Shown here piece after piece: positions 17,539 to 30,000 of a stretch of 64,000 nucleotides of DNA. The notes below the pieces were generated by a model. It worked only from the letters and a program-made list of their open reading frames with translations. It searched no databases and had not been told where the DNA came from. The stretch is from the NCBI GenBank assembly GCA_964391865.1, contig CAYMNQ010000008.1:1-64000 (forward strand), written 5' to 3'. The stretch's first letter is position 1. Every line of letters starts with the position of its first letter. The position numbers and the translations under genes are program-made. This DNA comes from DASZQL01 sp964391865 (GTDB lineage Bacteria > Planctomycetota > Phycisphaerae > Phycisphaerales > UBA1924).

Positions 17539-20500
17539 TCAAGGGGTCGAGGGTGTGGCAGACTCGATGGTGGCGGCGCCGGTCCAGCCGTCGATGATCG
17601 TCCGCAGGTCGGTGAGATTGACCACGCCGTCGAGGTTCAGGTCGCAGTCGATGTCCGACTCCGAGCCGAAGACGGCGAGCACGCGCTGCAGGTCGGGGAG
17701 GCCGACACGGCCGTCGGCGTCGAGGTCGCAGCAGGACTCGCCCGGCGGGAGCAACGTGATCCGCACTCGGCGTGGTTCGCCGCGGTACTCGGCGAGCGTG
17801 TCGAAGGCGCGCGGATCGTCGTCGCTCGGCGCGGCGGAGATCAGACGCCACGGGGAGTCAGGCGGCAGGAGCGCCGCGATCCGCGCAAGGGTGGCGGGGT
17901 CGGATGGCGGCGGCTGGATCACCGCCTCGGCACCAGCTTTGTCGAATACCGCAGGCAGGGTGGTGATGTGCAGGCGCGAGGGCATGCCCGGGAGGACCGC
18001 TAGCGCGGGGTCGAGGTCGGTTGCTTCGCGTGTTGGTGTGTTGCTCGGCGCGCGCTCGCGAATCACCCCGGCAGCCGCAGCGCGATCGCCCTCAAGTGTT
18101 TTCATTAGGTCGGGTGTAGCAAGATCGGCATCCGGCTGCTGGACGCGGCGGCGAAGATCGACGGAACCCCCCGCCGCCGCAGAATGGCTACCGGGGCTGT
18201 CGGATTCGCCGAAGAGCACAGCGACACCACTTCCGGAAAGCAGTTTGTTCCCGCGCGTCGGCGTGATTCGTTGCCCGAGCAGCACGCTGACGGAGTTCGA
18301 GTTGACGTTCGCCACGCCGAGGTCGGCATCGCCGTCGCCGTCTAGGTCGCCGATCGACACGGACACCGGCTGGGTACCCGTTCCGTAATCCGCGGGGGAC
18401 ATGAACGCGCCGTCGCCGCGCCCGAGCAGCACGCTCACAGAGTTCGAATCTGCGTTCGCCACGGCGAGGTCGGCGTCGCCATCGCCGTCCAAGTCGCCGA
18501 TCGACACGGAATACGGGCCGGTGCCGGTCGGGTAGTCCACGCGGGCCACGAATGCGCCGTCGCCGCGCCCCAGCAGCACGCTCACAGAGTTCGAACTAAT
18601 GTTCGCCACGGCGAGGTCGGCATCACCGTCACCGTCCAGGTCGCCGATCGACACGGACCACGGGTTGAAACCTGTCGGGTAGTCCACCCGGGACACGAAG
18701 GTGCCATCGCCCCGCCCAAGCAGCACGCTCACGGAGTTCGAACTGAAGTTCGCCACGGCGAGGTCGGCGTCGCCGTCGCCGTCAAGGTCGCCGATCGACA
18801 CGGAGCGCGGGCTGTTGCCTGTCGCGTAGTCCACGCGAGTCACGAACGTGCCGTCGCCGCGCCCCAGCAGCACGCTCACGTAGTCCGAACTCGAACGGGA
18901 GTTCGCCACGGCGAGGTCGGCATCGCCGTCACCGTCCAGGTCGCCGATCGACACGGACCACTGGAAGCCACCCGTCGCGTAGTCCACGCGGGCCTCGAAC
19001 GTGCCGTCGCCGCGCNNNNNNNNNNNNNNNNNNNNNNNNNNNNNNNNNNNNNNNNNNNNNNNNNNNNNNNNNNNNNNNNNNNNNNNNNNNNNNNNNNNNN
19101 NNNNNNNNNNNNNNNGTCCACGCGGGCCTCGAACGTGCCGTCGCCGCGCCCCAGCAGCACGCTCACGGAGCTCGAGAATTGGTTCGCCACGGCGAGGTCG
19201 GCGTCGCCGTCACCGTCCAGGTCGCCGATCGACACGGACACCGGGCCGGAGCCCGCCAGATAGTCCACGCGGGTCACGAACGTACCGTCGCCTCGCCCCA
19301 GCAGCACGCTCACAGAGTTCGAATTCTGGTTCGCCACCGCGAGGTCGGCATCGCCGTCACCGTCCAGGTCGCCGATCGACACGGACCGCTGGAAGCCACC
19401 CGTCGCGTAGTCCACGCGGGCCTCGAACGTGCCGTCGCCGCGCCCCAGCAGCACGCTCACAGAGTTCGAATTCTGGTTCGCCACCGCGAGGTCGGCATCG
19501 CCGTCACCGTCCAGGTCGCCGATCGACACGGACCGCTGGAAGCCACCCGTCGCGTAGTCCACGCGGGCCTCGAACGTGCCGTCGCCGCGCCCCAGCAGCA
19601 CGCTCACGGAGTTCGAATCGAAGTTCGCCACAGCGAGGTCGGCGTCGCCGTCACCGTCCAGATCACCGATCGACACGGACAACGGGTTGGTACCCGTCGC
19701 GTAGTCCACGCGGGCCTCGAACGTGCCGTCGCCGCGCCCCAGCAGCACGCTCACGGAGCTCGAGAATTGGTTCGCCACGGCGAGGTCGGCGTCGCCGTCA
19801 CCGTCCAGGTCGCCGATCGACACGGACACCGGGCCGGAGCCCGCCAGATAGTCCACGCGGGCCACGAACGTGCCGTCGCCGCGCCCCAGCAGTACGCTCA
19901 GGGAGTTGGAAGTGATGTTCGCCACCGCGAGGTCGGTATCGCCGTCACCGTCCAGGTCGCCGATCGACACGGACCACGCGAAGCCACCCGTCGCGTAGTC
20001 GACGCGGGCCACGAACGTGCCGTCGCCGCGCCCCAGCAGTACGCTTACTGAGTTGGAAACGGCGTTCGCCACCGCGAGGTCGGCATCGCCGTCGCCGTCC
20101 AGGTCGCCGATCGACACGGAGACCGGGTTGGTACCCGTCGCGTAGTCCACGCGGGCCACGAACGTGCCGTCGCCGCGTCCCAGTAGCACGCCTACTGAGT
20201 TGGAACCGGCGTTCGCCACGGCGAGGTCGGGATCGCCGTCACCGTCCAGGTCGCCGATCGACACGGACAGAGGGGCGGTACCCGTCGGGTACACAGGACC
20301 GGGAAAGAGCGGCCGGGAAAAGGGCGCCGCGAGGCGCAGCACGCCCGCGTCGGTGACACTGCCCGGCACCACGGCGAGCGTCGAGCTGGTGACCGAGCCG
20401 AACCCGGCGAGGGAGGCGCGTACGGACAGGCTTGGCGTGCCGGCGGGGATGGTGAGGTCAAGCCGGAACGTGCCGTCCGCCGCTGCGGTTGTACTGCCGC

Positions 20501-23500
20501 CGAAGGTTGGCGAGGTGATCGACGCCCCCTGGGCCGGCGAGCCATCGGGAAGGAGGACGGTGCCCGCTACCGTGGCCAGCGTCAACCCGTCGGCGACATT
20601 GATCCGCAGCACGCCGGTGGCCGCCTCGTTGATCGCGGTGATGAACGCGACACCGGGCGCCACGCCGGTCACCAGGCCGTCGGGGCCGATTGTGGCGATG
20701 GCGGGGTTGCTGGTGCGATAGGTGGTGAAGGCGGCGCGGGGCGTGACATCGACTTCGGAGCCGTCGAGGAGCGTGCCGGTGACGGCGAGTTGCGTGGTCT
20801 GGCCGACCTCGAGCACCTGCTGCGTGGCGTCGATGCGGATCGATTGCGGGAAGGGCGGCGGGCGGTCGCTGATGATGATCTCGGGCACGATGTAAGTCTC
20901 GCCCGCACGGATCTGGAAGGGCGCGCTGGTGGCGTAGTAGACAGTGCCGTCGATGATCGCGGAACCGCTGACCCGAAGAAAATCATCTGATTGAAAATCC
21001 GGAGCTGACCCAGGGCCCATCGCGCCAAATAGATCCGCCGCTACAACATTCGCGAGCTTAAAGCCGCCGTCTGCGTCTACTGGCGCAGACCGCCCTCCAG
21101 CAGACAGAGTCCATCTCTGATCAATCGCAATCTTGATGCCGCTACTCACACCCGTTACCGGGCTCATATCATCGTGCAAGTCTTCTACGCCGATTGCATC
21201 ATAAAGTTGTGCTGGTTCACTGCAGTCCGGGTTTCTTGCACGAACTCGGTTTACATAATCAGGATCGCCACTGGAACCTCTTGCGCTGACGGGCACTCTC
21301 GACCATCGAATCCTTCCAGTTGTTCCTTCTATATCGAATACTCGGATTAACGCAGAAGACCCAGATCCGTCTCGATCGACCCAGAACTCGTGCAGCGGAT
21401 TATTTCCCCAAAGCGGATCTTTCGCAGTCCCAAATCCATTATACCCTCGCAACGTATCATCCAATATTTCTTGAACGGCATAATCCGGCACTATTAATGT
21501 TTTGAGCGGAAGCAGTCCGCTTGGACTCCGTATTTCTTCGTTATATCTTTGTAATTGCGCTCTTAATGACTGACCATTGCGCACCAGTCCCGGCCAACTC
21601 AAAGCCACGGCACGCTTGACATTGTAGACTTCAAGGCCAGTCAGGATGTTGCAATGCCAATTCCATACGTCCGCGATGCTTCCTGGGGGTGTTATCTGCA
21701 TGATGCCAACACCGCCGTCACCTCCCGTATTAAAAACGGGCGCTCCGTTGTCATAGAACTGTCGGAGGCCACCAAACTGAGCCGTCTCGTGGCGAGCTAT
21801 TCTTACGAGATCGTCAGCTTGAACAGCGGGCAATCCCAACGACCGGATGAATGCGCACACCTCTCCAGAAGCCGGATTGGTTCCGGCAATTGACAGTGTA
21901 CTACTTAGCGTCTGACACGTCTCAGATCCTATTGTAATTGTGCATGAAACAACCAACTGGCCGCCTGCAAAAACAGATCCCCACGATGGCGTCCAGGTGT
22001 TCGACGACGTGCTGACTTGGTCGGCCACGGTAAGGATTTCCATATCCTCAAGCCGACTTCTGCGTGGGTACGAATAGCGCATTTCGAGCGACCACCGATA
22101 GGTGGCATCCGAAGGCGGGGCCGAGCCGTCGTTCATTACCAATGTGAACGACATGGTCGGCATCCTAGGTTCGGCGCTGATACGAAAGATCTGGGTATCG
22201 GATGGACTGACGCGAAGTGTGTATTGGCCGCATGATACTGTTGCAGCTGTGCGAAGCGAGATACTATCGGGTTTGCAGCGTCTGCTGGTGCTGGCTGTGA
22301 ACACGCATCTGTAAATACCTACCTCCAGGCCTTGAACTGAAGCAACTGAGCCCATGCCGGATACTCTGTTTCCACTTGGGGTAGAGACTTCATAAGAATA
22401 TTCGACCGCACCTGCTGGAATTGGCCGCGTGCGTCCATCACAAGCGGATCTTTCTCTTCCTCCAGTGTCTGATACGCCAGAGCATCGAAAGATCAATGTG
22501 TCACCAATGGATACGTCGGAGTCGTCTGAGCTGACGATTCCGCCGCGCAGTTGACCTCTAACGTCACAGGTCCAGTTGCAGCACTCCCCCGTTACCGCAT
22601 ACGGCGGGCAGTTGCACCCCCACCCCGAGAGTGTCAGCCCACTTCCCGGATCCGTCACGATGGTCGATCCATCGTCGGTGACGTGCCCGCTCGACACGAT
22701 CTCAAACCGGCTGGTGTCGTGATCGAAGCTGAGGAAGTTGGCGATCGCCCCCGGCGGCAGCGCGCTCATGTTCGGGTACTCGATCGCGATCGGTGGATCA
22801 AAGTGCGCTCCCGCCGGCTGCAGCGTCCACGCAAACGGCGGCGCGGCTCCATCCGGCATCGGCATCGGGATGTCATCGTGATGCACCTGGTTTAGCGCCA
22901 CGATCGTGCCGTCTGGCGCCGGCAGCCCGCCCCCCGGCCCGGGCATCCGCATGGACCCCGCCTTGATCGTCATCTTCAAGCCTTCCATGCCCTCGACGGT
23001 GAGGATGGTGTCCTGCGTGGTCGAGTATTGCCGCGCGTTGTTCGGATTCAAGCGCGGCAGCAGCACCGGCATGGGGAGGCTGTTCTCGGCGTTGGGCACG
23101 ATCGCGATCTCGTAGTGCAGACCGGGGAAGCTGCCCACCGGGATCATCATGCCGCCCTTCGAAATCGGGCCGCCCAGTTGAGTCGCCACGAGGCCGTCGA
23201 TCCACAGGTCGGTGTCGCCGCCGGCGCTGCCGAGGTCGGGGAAGTTGAACTGCCCCTGCTCGGTGGTGTACGTCTCGCCGAGTTGCACGCCGTTGACGAT
23301 GATCCAGCAGCGCGCCCCGCCGATCGGCTGCATCGCGTTGTCGAGGACCAGCCCGCTGAAGCTGGTGGGCTTCGTTGGGTCGCGCGCGAGGCCGGTCGCA
23401 ATAAAGGTCGCCGGGTTGCCTGGGTTGCCGGGGAACGTGGCTTCGACCTCGTTGACGCCTTCATCGGGCCCGAGCGTCAGATTAACCATCGCGTGACCGG

Positions 23501-25709
23501 TGGCGGCGGTGTTGACCGTGACCGAGGGGAATCCGTTCACAAGGCCATCGCCGCGGATCACGGTGAAGGTGACGGGGATTCCGGGGGCAGGGTTGCACCC
23601 GTCGCTGACCCACGCGACGAGCGGCATACTCGCCGGCGCGTTCACTTCACCCTTCTGGTTGTTGCCCGAGCCGATGTTGATCTGATCCGCGGGGGCGGGG
23701 TGCGCGCTGGCGCACACTTGGATCGTCCCCGCGATATCCCTGCTGACGGCGGTCAATCGGTTGTTGCCGCAGCCGGCATCGGAGCCGAGCGTCCAGTATG
23801 CCCGCGCGTAGCCCTGGCTGTCGGTGAAGGCCTGGAGCAGCAGCGCGCCGGGTCCCTCGCTTGATGGATCAGCCTTCAGCCTGCCGTCGCTGCGCGTCAC
23901 TTCGAACGTCACGAGTTTGCCGGCGAACCCTGATCCATCCGGGCGGGTCATGCGGACCACGACCGGGTCCGTGAGTGCGGTGTTCACGGTGCCCATCTGT
24001 CCGTTGCCGGAGACGAGGTCCATGCGGATCGCGTCCGGCGGGATGACCACGCGCGTGATCTGCACAGCCTTGACGGTCTGGTTGCCCAGCCGGTCGCGCG
24101 CCACCGCGGTGATGGTGGTCGGGCCGCTCTCATTCAGCACGAGATCGGGCAGGAAGAAGGTGCCGTTGGTGCCGATGCCGATGTCCACCTCGGCGGACTG
24201 GCCGTTGACCGTCACCGTCAAGCCCATGAAGCCGCTGAGCGTGTCGCCCACGCGGCCCGCGACGTCCGAGGTCGGGTTGGTTGTCTGTCCGCTTGCGGAC
24301 GGGAAGTCGATGAACAAGCTCGGCGGCTGCGTGTCGACCGTGACCATCGTGGTCACCGGCAGCCCCCGCACGCCGCAGGCGGAGATGCCGGTCACGAAGA
24401 GTTGGTTCATCCGGTTCACACTCAGGATCGGCGCGATGACAAACCGGCCGTCGGCATCGACCGGGCCGGTGACCACGCCGCCGGGGCCGGAGACTTCCAC
24501 CGTCGCGGCCGCCCCCGCCCCCGCCCCCGCCCCCCCGGGGAACGCGCCGGAGAGCACGAACTCCACCGAGCCGATCAGCGGCTCGTGCGCGTCGAGCACC
24601 GCCGCCGGAACCGGCTGCAGCCCGCTGAGCACGGGGGCCGAGTCCGGGGGCGGCGGGACGAACAGCTCGGTCGAGGCGTCGCTCAGCGCGTTCGACAGCT
24701 TCAGCGCGTACCGTGCGCACTGCGGCAGCGGCGGGTCGAAGAAGTACGTGGCGCTCAGGCCGTCCGGCGCCAGCATCGCGCTCGAGGGTGTGATCGGCGC
24801 ACTATTGGGGACCGAACTCTCCAGCAGCGCGGTCCGCTGGTTGAAGAATCCGCCGTCTGGGGAAGCCGCAGTGATCGCTTCGGTGAAGGTCACCGTCACC
24901 TCGGCGAGGTCGGAGAAGAACCCCTGCGCCGGATCAGGCGAGACCGACCCGATCACCGGCGCGGAGCCGTCCGTGGTGGGCAGCATGCGCCCGAGCCCGT
25001 TCCGCCAGATGGCGACATCCAGCACGTTGATGAACCCGTCGCCATTGAGATCGGCCCGGGCGTCGAACCCCGCCTGCCCGGGCAGGCGCCCGAGGCTCGC
25101 ACTGACCACCGCGCCGTCGGCCTGGTCCACCACGCCGCTGCGGTCGGCATCGCCCTGCAGAACGTTGATCACAAAGACCGCCTGGCCACCCGGAACACCA
25201 TCACCGGAAGGGAGGAACGCCGACGAAGGGTTCGTGATCTCGCCGTCGAGCAGGTGGCCCGCGAAGTCGCCGATGGATGAATCGAGCACCACGATCAGCC
25301 GATCGTCGCGCACCGGCGCGCTGAACAGGAAGACGACGCGGTTGGTGCCCTCGATGGGCGTCGGCGTGATGCTGACGGCGCCGGTGAGCGCGCCCCACGC
25401 GACCATCCCGTCGGGCGGCACCGCCACCGGCTCGCTGAACTCGACCGCCACGCCGCCGAGCCCGGTGTTGCCCACCACCCAGTTCCCAGGCGCGGGGGTC
25501 ATGGAGATGATCCGAGGCGCGACCGAGTCCGGGCCGGGCTTGGCCACCAAAGGCAGTTCGTCGCTCCCCAGAGCTGCTGCCCCGCGGCTGGGGGGCGCGC
25601 CGGGTGCTGAACTCTGCGCCGCACAGAATTGAGGCAATGCGGACAGCAGCAGCAGTGTGCAAGCCGAGCGGACCATTCCCGTTCGAAGCGCGGTCGAGCC
25701 GTGTGCCAT
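17539..25709 (-). CDS. Giant secreted multidomain protein with FG-GAP array (contains assembly gap)
   Basis: One gene of over 2,650 codons, interrupted by 100 N; the frames on the two sides differ, as expected if the gap length is arbitrary. Start at 25709 or, giving the clearer signal peptide MVRSACTLLLLSALPQFCAA, at 25676; the longer open frame to 26354 is antisense to another gene. Order: signal peptide; SbsA-type Ig domain (SMTPAPGNWVVGNTGLGG); dockerin-like EF-hand pair (DADRSGVVDQADGA, DLNGDGFINVLDVA); further Ig-like and carboxypeptidase-regulatory-like domains; an A+T-richer insert (~22560-21090) containing a transglycosylase-like stretch; a BIG2-type Ig domain (LEVGQTTQLAVTG); at least 13 FG-GAP repeats (SIGDLDGDGDADLAVAN); a final EF-hand pair (DLDADGRVGLPDLQ, DLNLDGVVNLTDLR). 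Likely surface-attached and calcium-stabilised. It shares its N-terminal scaffold with the gene at 27062-34546. Confidence 0.85.
18262..20300. repeat. Tandem FG-GAP array, 147-bp units, split by gap
   Basis: The unit encodes 49 residues around SIGDLDGDGDADLAVAN and VLLGRGDGTF. Spacing measured between successive units at 19134, 19281, 19428 and 19575 is exactly 147 bases. Eight units are seen on the high-coordinate side of the gap and five on the other. At the protein level some units are the same: the one with GGFQRS...NQNSN occurs twice in a row, and the one with LAGSGPV...NQFSS occurs twice. This repeat identity explains why the assembly broke here. Confidence 0.9.
19016..19115. other. Assembly gap (100 N)
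   Basis: Exactly 100 N inside the FG-GAP array, a placeholder length. The true number of missing repeat units is unknown, and reading frames across it cannot be trusted. Confidence 0.99.
21590..21840 (-). other. Lytic-transglycosylase-like stretch within the giant protein
   Basis: In the insert of the giant gene the protein reads RIARHETAQFGGLRQF, then GGDGGVGIMQITPPG, then WNWHCNILTGLEVYNV. A Glu followed ~30 residues later by G-x-GIMQI-x-P and an N-x-x-x-G-x-x-Y segment is the pattern of SLT/goose-lysozyme-type transglycosylases. This is pattern recognition from motifs only. If real, the protein carries a peptidoglycan-cleaving module outside the cell. Confidence 0.5.
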
Positions 25710-26009
25710 GTGCAGGGTCTCCCGGTGGCCCGCGACAATCCCGCGCCGGTGGACTCGACCCCCGGAGAGTGGCACGACCCGCTCTCCACGAAGCGACACC
25801 TTGGGCGACGCGCGAATCTGGCGAACCTCTCTCTGCATCCTCATCCAGAGATTGAGGGAGAGCAAGAGACATGGGGAGAATTTCACAGGGATTCGGGGGA
25901 GATGAGTCTTGACGCGCCACCGCCGCGATGTACCGTGACATCGCACAGAGGAGGCGGCCCGCCGCGCGCGGCACAACGCGCGGATCAGCGGCCGCAGGAG
26001 GAGTCGATC
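25710..26009. other. Divergent intergenic region between giant gene and PEP-CTERM-like gene
   Basis: Three hundred bases with no gene. A TTGACG hexamer (near 25908) precedes the plus-strand gene, but no matching -10 box is apparent at 16-18 bases. A ribosome site CAGGAGGAG at 25995-26003 serves the next gene. Confidence 0.5.
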
Positions 26010-26666
26010 ATGCGCTGCGCTCACGCGTTCATGGTGTGGAATCATTCTGTTCCGCGCGCAACTCTTGCGGGGACAATCACCTGCGCGCTCGGCGCGCCCC
26101 TCGCCTCGGCCGAGTTGATCCGCCCGGAGAGTGCTGCGCTCGACGTGATCGCGGGCGGCACGGGATCGACGATCATCATTCTCGACGACAGCGTGACCCC
26201 GCTCTTCGGCTATTCGCTTCAGCTGGAAATCGTGCCGCTCGCCGGCGCGATCGGCTCGCTCACCATCGACGCGGCGGCGAGCAGCTTCTTCGACAGCCGC
26301 AACCTGATCACCGCGGCGGGGCTGATGCGCGACCCGGTCTTCAGCGTGCTCCAATCGACGCCGACCGGCATGTTCCTCTCGACGAATACCAGCGATCTCT
26401 CGACGATCACCGCTGTTCCAGGGTTGAATGATGCCCTGGCGCAGATCGTGTTCCGCGCTTCGGACGATGCGTCGGGGCAGTTCGAAGTGCGCTTCGCCGA
26501 CGGCACGGCGCTCAGTGACGGGCAGGGCTTCGCGGTGGGGTTCATGAGCCAGCCGCTCACCATCAGCGTGGTTGTGCCCGCGCCGGGCGTGCTCGCGTTG
26601 GGAGCGGCAGGGTTCGTGACGGCAAGCCCGCGTCGGCGCATGAGTCGCTCCTCGGCCGCACGGTAA
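26010..26666 (+). CDS. Secreted protein with PEP-CTERM-like tail
   Basis: A 218-residue exported protein. The ATG at 26010 follows GGAGGAG by 6 bases. N-terminus MRCAHAFMVWNHSVPRATLA leads into a signal peptide ending ASAE. The body contains alternating hydrophobic/polar segments (FGYSLQLEIVPLAGAIGSLT, DALAQIVFRASDDASGQFEV) typical of an all-beta, cohesin- or Ig-like fold. The C-terminus VVPAPGVLALGAAGFVTASP followed by RRR matches the planctomycete variant of the PEP-CTERM sorting signal: P-x-P, hydrophobic helix, Arg cluster. That signal would anchor or process the protein in an exosortase-dependent way. A cohesin-like fold would make sense beside two dockerin-bearing giants, but this is a guess from layout. 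It lies between the two giant genes. Confidence 0.72.
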   Translation: MRCAHAFMVWNHSVPRATLAGTITCALGAPLASAELIRPESAALDVIAGGTGSTIIILDDSVTPLFGYSLQLEIVPLAGAIGSLTIDAAASSFFDSRNLITAAGLMRDPVFSVLQSTPTGMFLSTNTSDLSTITAVPGLNDALAQIVFRASDDASGQFEVRFADGTALSDGQGFAVGFMSQPLTISVVVPAPGVLALGAAGFVTASPRRRMSRSSAAR

Positions 26667-27061
26667 CGCGGCGACCCGGCCTGGGCCGCTCCTTCATGCG
26701 ATCTTGACGCCACCGGCGCGGACGCGCGGTTGGGTCGGACTGCTTGCAGGCTCGAATTGAGAATGAATCTACGGGGTGCTGACGCGCCGCGAACGTGGCG
26801 TCGCCGCTCCTACGAACAGAGACTGGCGGCTCGGGACACGTGCGCTCCTTCAAAGCAACCGGATTCTTCTTGCGTTCGTGACCAGGGCACGGGCACACTG
26901 TGCGGCACGCGCCGCGGCACGACGGTGGAATCGTGCCGCGGGCGCACCGTGATCGCGATCCGACCCGCTGCTGTTCCCGATCGCTTCGGATTCGTCGTCG
27001 CCGCCCGAATCGTGGGCGCGATCACACGTTCGTTCTGCACCCGATGAATGGGAGTTCCGGC
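26667..27061. other. Leader region of the second giant gene, no gene seen
   Basis: About 395 bases without a supported gene. It contains a TTGACG near 26704 without a recognisable -10 box and the strong hairpin at 26909-26945. A ribosome site GGGAG at 27050-27054 precedes the chosen start of the next gene. Confidence 0.5.
26909..26945 (+). promoter_or_regulatory. GC-rich hairpin in the leader of the second giant gene
   Basis: GCGCC-GCGGCACGA pairs with TCGTGCCGC-GGGCGC, a 14-bp stem with one bulged base and an 8-base loop, about 115 bases before the start codon. There is no T run, so it is more likely a leader structure or the end of the upstream transcript's 3' region than an intrinsic terminator. 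Confidence 0.4.
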
Positions 27062-30000
27062 ATGCTTCCTCGTGCGCTTCCCGCCGTTGTTCTCGTCTCC
27101 GCGCTCGTGCTGGCCATGGGGTTGGCGGCCGCGCCGCCCTCGGGCTCATCGGCCGCTCCCGCGGTGCCGCCCACCGGGATCTCGCCCGCGCGGGCCTTCC
27201 CCGCCGAGCGGCTGGGCGATCGAGCCGGCGACCCGGACTTCGATCCGGCAGCCGATCTGAACCGCGACGGACGCACCGACGTGATCGACTGGGTGATGTC
27301 ACACGGCACCGCCGAGCCGCACCGCGCGGCCGCCGACGCCGCGACCGGGACGGCCGCCCGCCGTCTCTCGTTCGCGATCTCGAACCGATCCTCCGGGGAG
27401 AGCGTGCTGCTGCTCCGCGCCGAGCGCACGAGTGGCGCGGCGCTCTGGAACGCCGCCACCGTGGAGATCGCCGCGCGCCCGCTCGCCGGCGCAACGGGCT
27501 CCATCCTGTTCCGTGCGAGCGCACCGACTGGGGCCGGTGGCGAGGACGGCGCTCGCCAGGACGACGTCATCAATATGAAGCTGCGCGGCGCCGAAGCGGC
27601 AGATCAACGGGGGGGCCCAGGGGCCAGTGAAGTCTCCTTGACTCGTGCTCCGGCGGATCGGGCCGGGCCGGTCGCGTCCGAACCCGCGCTGGCCGCGCTG
27701 GCGATCCACCAGCTCGCCGACGCGTCAGGGCGGTTCGAGGTCGAGGTCCTGCCCGAGAGTGTCCTCCTCAGCGAAGCGAATGAAGTCATCCCGTGGACGG
27801 CCGAGCCGATCGTCCTCGACATCCGCGCGCTGATCGGGGATCTCGACGGCAACGGCGCGGTCGACTTGTCCGACGCTCTTGCGATGATCGAGGCGCTCGG
27901 CGCGGGGGATCTCGCGGCGGATTTGAATTCCGATGGGTCGATCACGGTCGCCGACCTCGAGCTCCTGCTCGCCGAGATCACCGATCCTCGGCCGCGGTTG
28001 TCGCTGGTTACCGGCGATGACGCGCCGTCAATCCCGCTCCCGCCGCAAGCCGCCGCTCGTGATGACGCTCCGGCCGGGCGAGTGGGCGAATCCTCGCGCC
28101 CCCAGCGCGGCAAGCCTGTCCCGGGTGCCCCCGCCCCCACCGGGGGGGGCGGGGATCAACCCGGCGACTTCTCAAGTCTGACGGAGGGGGACGCCTTCGG
28201 CGGCGGAGGAGGCCCGGGCGAGGGAACACCAGGGGCTCCCAGAATCGACCGATTCGCTCCCGCGCCCGGCGCTTGGGTGGTCGACAACCGCGGGCTCAGC
28301 CGCATCACAATCGGCTTCGACCGCGCGATCTCGGCGCCGCCGGGCAGCATCCGGTTGTGGTCCGTGCGCGGCGGGCTCATCGGCGCCTTCGCGGCCGAAT
28401 ACGACGCGGCGTCGCGGTCCATCGTCGTCGATCTCGATCCCCCGCTGCGCGATGACCGGCTCACCGTCCTGGTTGACTACACGATCACCGGCACGGACGG
28501 CACGCCGCTGGACGGCGAGATCGCGAGTCCCTTGTTAGCGCTCCTCCCCTCGGGCGATGGACTTCCGGGGGGGCAGGCCGCGCTGCGGATCAACGTGCTG
28601 CAGGGCGATGTGGACCGGAGCGGCGCGGTCGACGCGTCAGACGGCGCGGTCATCAACGCCGCGCTCGGCCGCCGCGCCGGGGAAGCGGGCTTCGACGCGA
28701 GGGCCGATCTCAATGGGGACGGCATCATCAACGTGCTCGACGTGGCGATCTTCAGGACCGCCGAAGGGCGATCGCTCCCCCCACTCGACACAGCGCCCCC
28801 CGCCGTCATGTCGCGCTCACCCGCGGACGGCGCGAGCCTCCGCGCCCTGACGCAGTCGACGGCTGAGGTGGTCTTCAACGAGGCGATCGATGCGTCGCTG
28901 CTCTCGAGCCGGTCGCTGCTCCTCGTCGATCCCGAGGGTGCCCTCCGCGTGCCCGCCTCGGTTGAACTCACGGGCCTCACCGCGCGGTTCACCTTCGAGC
29001 CCGCACTCGAGCTGGGCGGTCTGTATCAGTACCAATTGAGCAATGCGCTGACGGATCCGAGCGGGCACCATCTGCCCTCGTCCGAGAGCCGCTGGTCGGC
29101 GAGTCTCGACAACTTCCCGGCCCGGATCGTATTCAGCTCGCCGACGAACGGTGAGTCCGGTGTCGCGCTGACGCGCGAGACGATCGTCGAGTTCAACCAT
29201 CCCATCGCCCCCGAGACGGTCACCGACGGCTCCATGTTCGCGGTCTTCGGCGGCTCCATGCTGCCATCGAACCTGTACCAGTCGACCTCGGGTAAGAAGC
29301 TCACGCTCTTCTACCCCGCGCCCGACATCCTCCCCGGCTCGGCGCGCGTCCGCGTGACCGTCGATGGCGATCAACTGGTCGATGATCTCGGGCTGCAGGC
29401 CGACACGGACGGGGACGGCCAGCCCGGCGGCGCGGCGATCATCGACTTCGACACGCTGTCGATCACGTCGTTCGGCTGTGAGAACTGCCCCGAGGGCCGC
29501 TGCACGCGCGTCTTCGGTCGCGTGTTCGCTTCCGAGCTCCTGCCGGACTCCGACGGCCGCGGGTCGATCAACATCCCGCTCGCGGGCGTGACGATCTCGG
29601 TCGACGGGGCTTCGGACACGCTCTTCGCGGTCACCGACGACATGGGCAACTTTGTCCTCGAGCCCGCGCCGGTGGGGAACTTCTTCGTCCACATCGACGG
29701 GCGCACCGCGACCAATCCCAAGCCTGACGGCTCGTACTATCCCTTCGTGGGCAAGATGTTCAGGTCCATCGCCTGCGACGAGGTCGACAAGGGCAACATC
29801 TACTTGCCCCTTGTCTACCCCGGCACGCTGCAGCCGGTGAGCATGGAGCAGGAGACCGAGGTGACCTTCGCGCCCGCGGTGCTCGACCAGTTCCCCGAGT
29901 TCGCGGGTGTGAACGTCATGGTGCCCGCCAACGCGCTCTTCGCCGATGACGGCACGCGCGGCGGAACCGTCGGCATCGCGCCGGTGCCGCCGGACCGCAT

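Noticed and set aside
16834..18003. 389-codon open frame fusing the winged-helix protein to sequence beyond the terminator
   Set aside because: After residue ~165 it reads through a perfect terminator hairpin and into the antisense of the FG-GAP gene; it exists only because of the G7 frameshift.
17539..18987. Separate 482-residue FG-GAP gene
   Set aside because: Its 'start' is a Met inside a repeat unit next to the 100-N gap; it is the C-terminal part of the giant gene whose other part is in a different frame only because the gap length is arbitrary.
18262..20300. CRISPR-like regular repeat array
   Set aside because: Units are 147 bases, coding and in frame, with FG-GAP protein motifs and no spacers.
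25905..25935. TTGACG as promoter for the gene at 26010
   Set aside because: No -10-like hexamer at 16-18 bases; in such GC-rich DNA a lone hexamer is not evidence.
25710..26354. N-terminal extension of the giant minus-strand gene
   Set aside because: It is antisense to the secreted gene at 26010-26666 and lacks a signal peptide; the signal peptide starts at 25709 or 25676.
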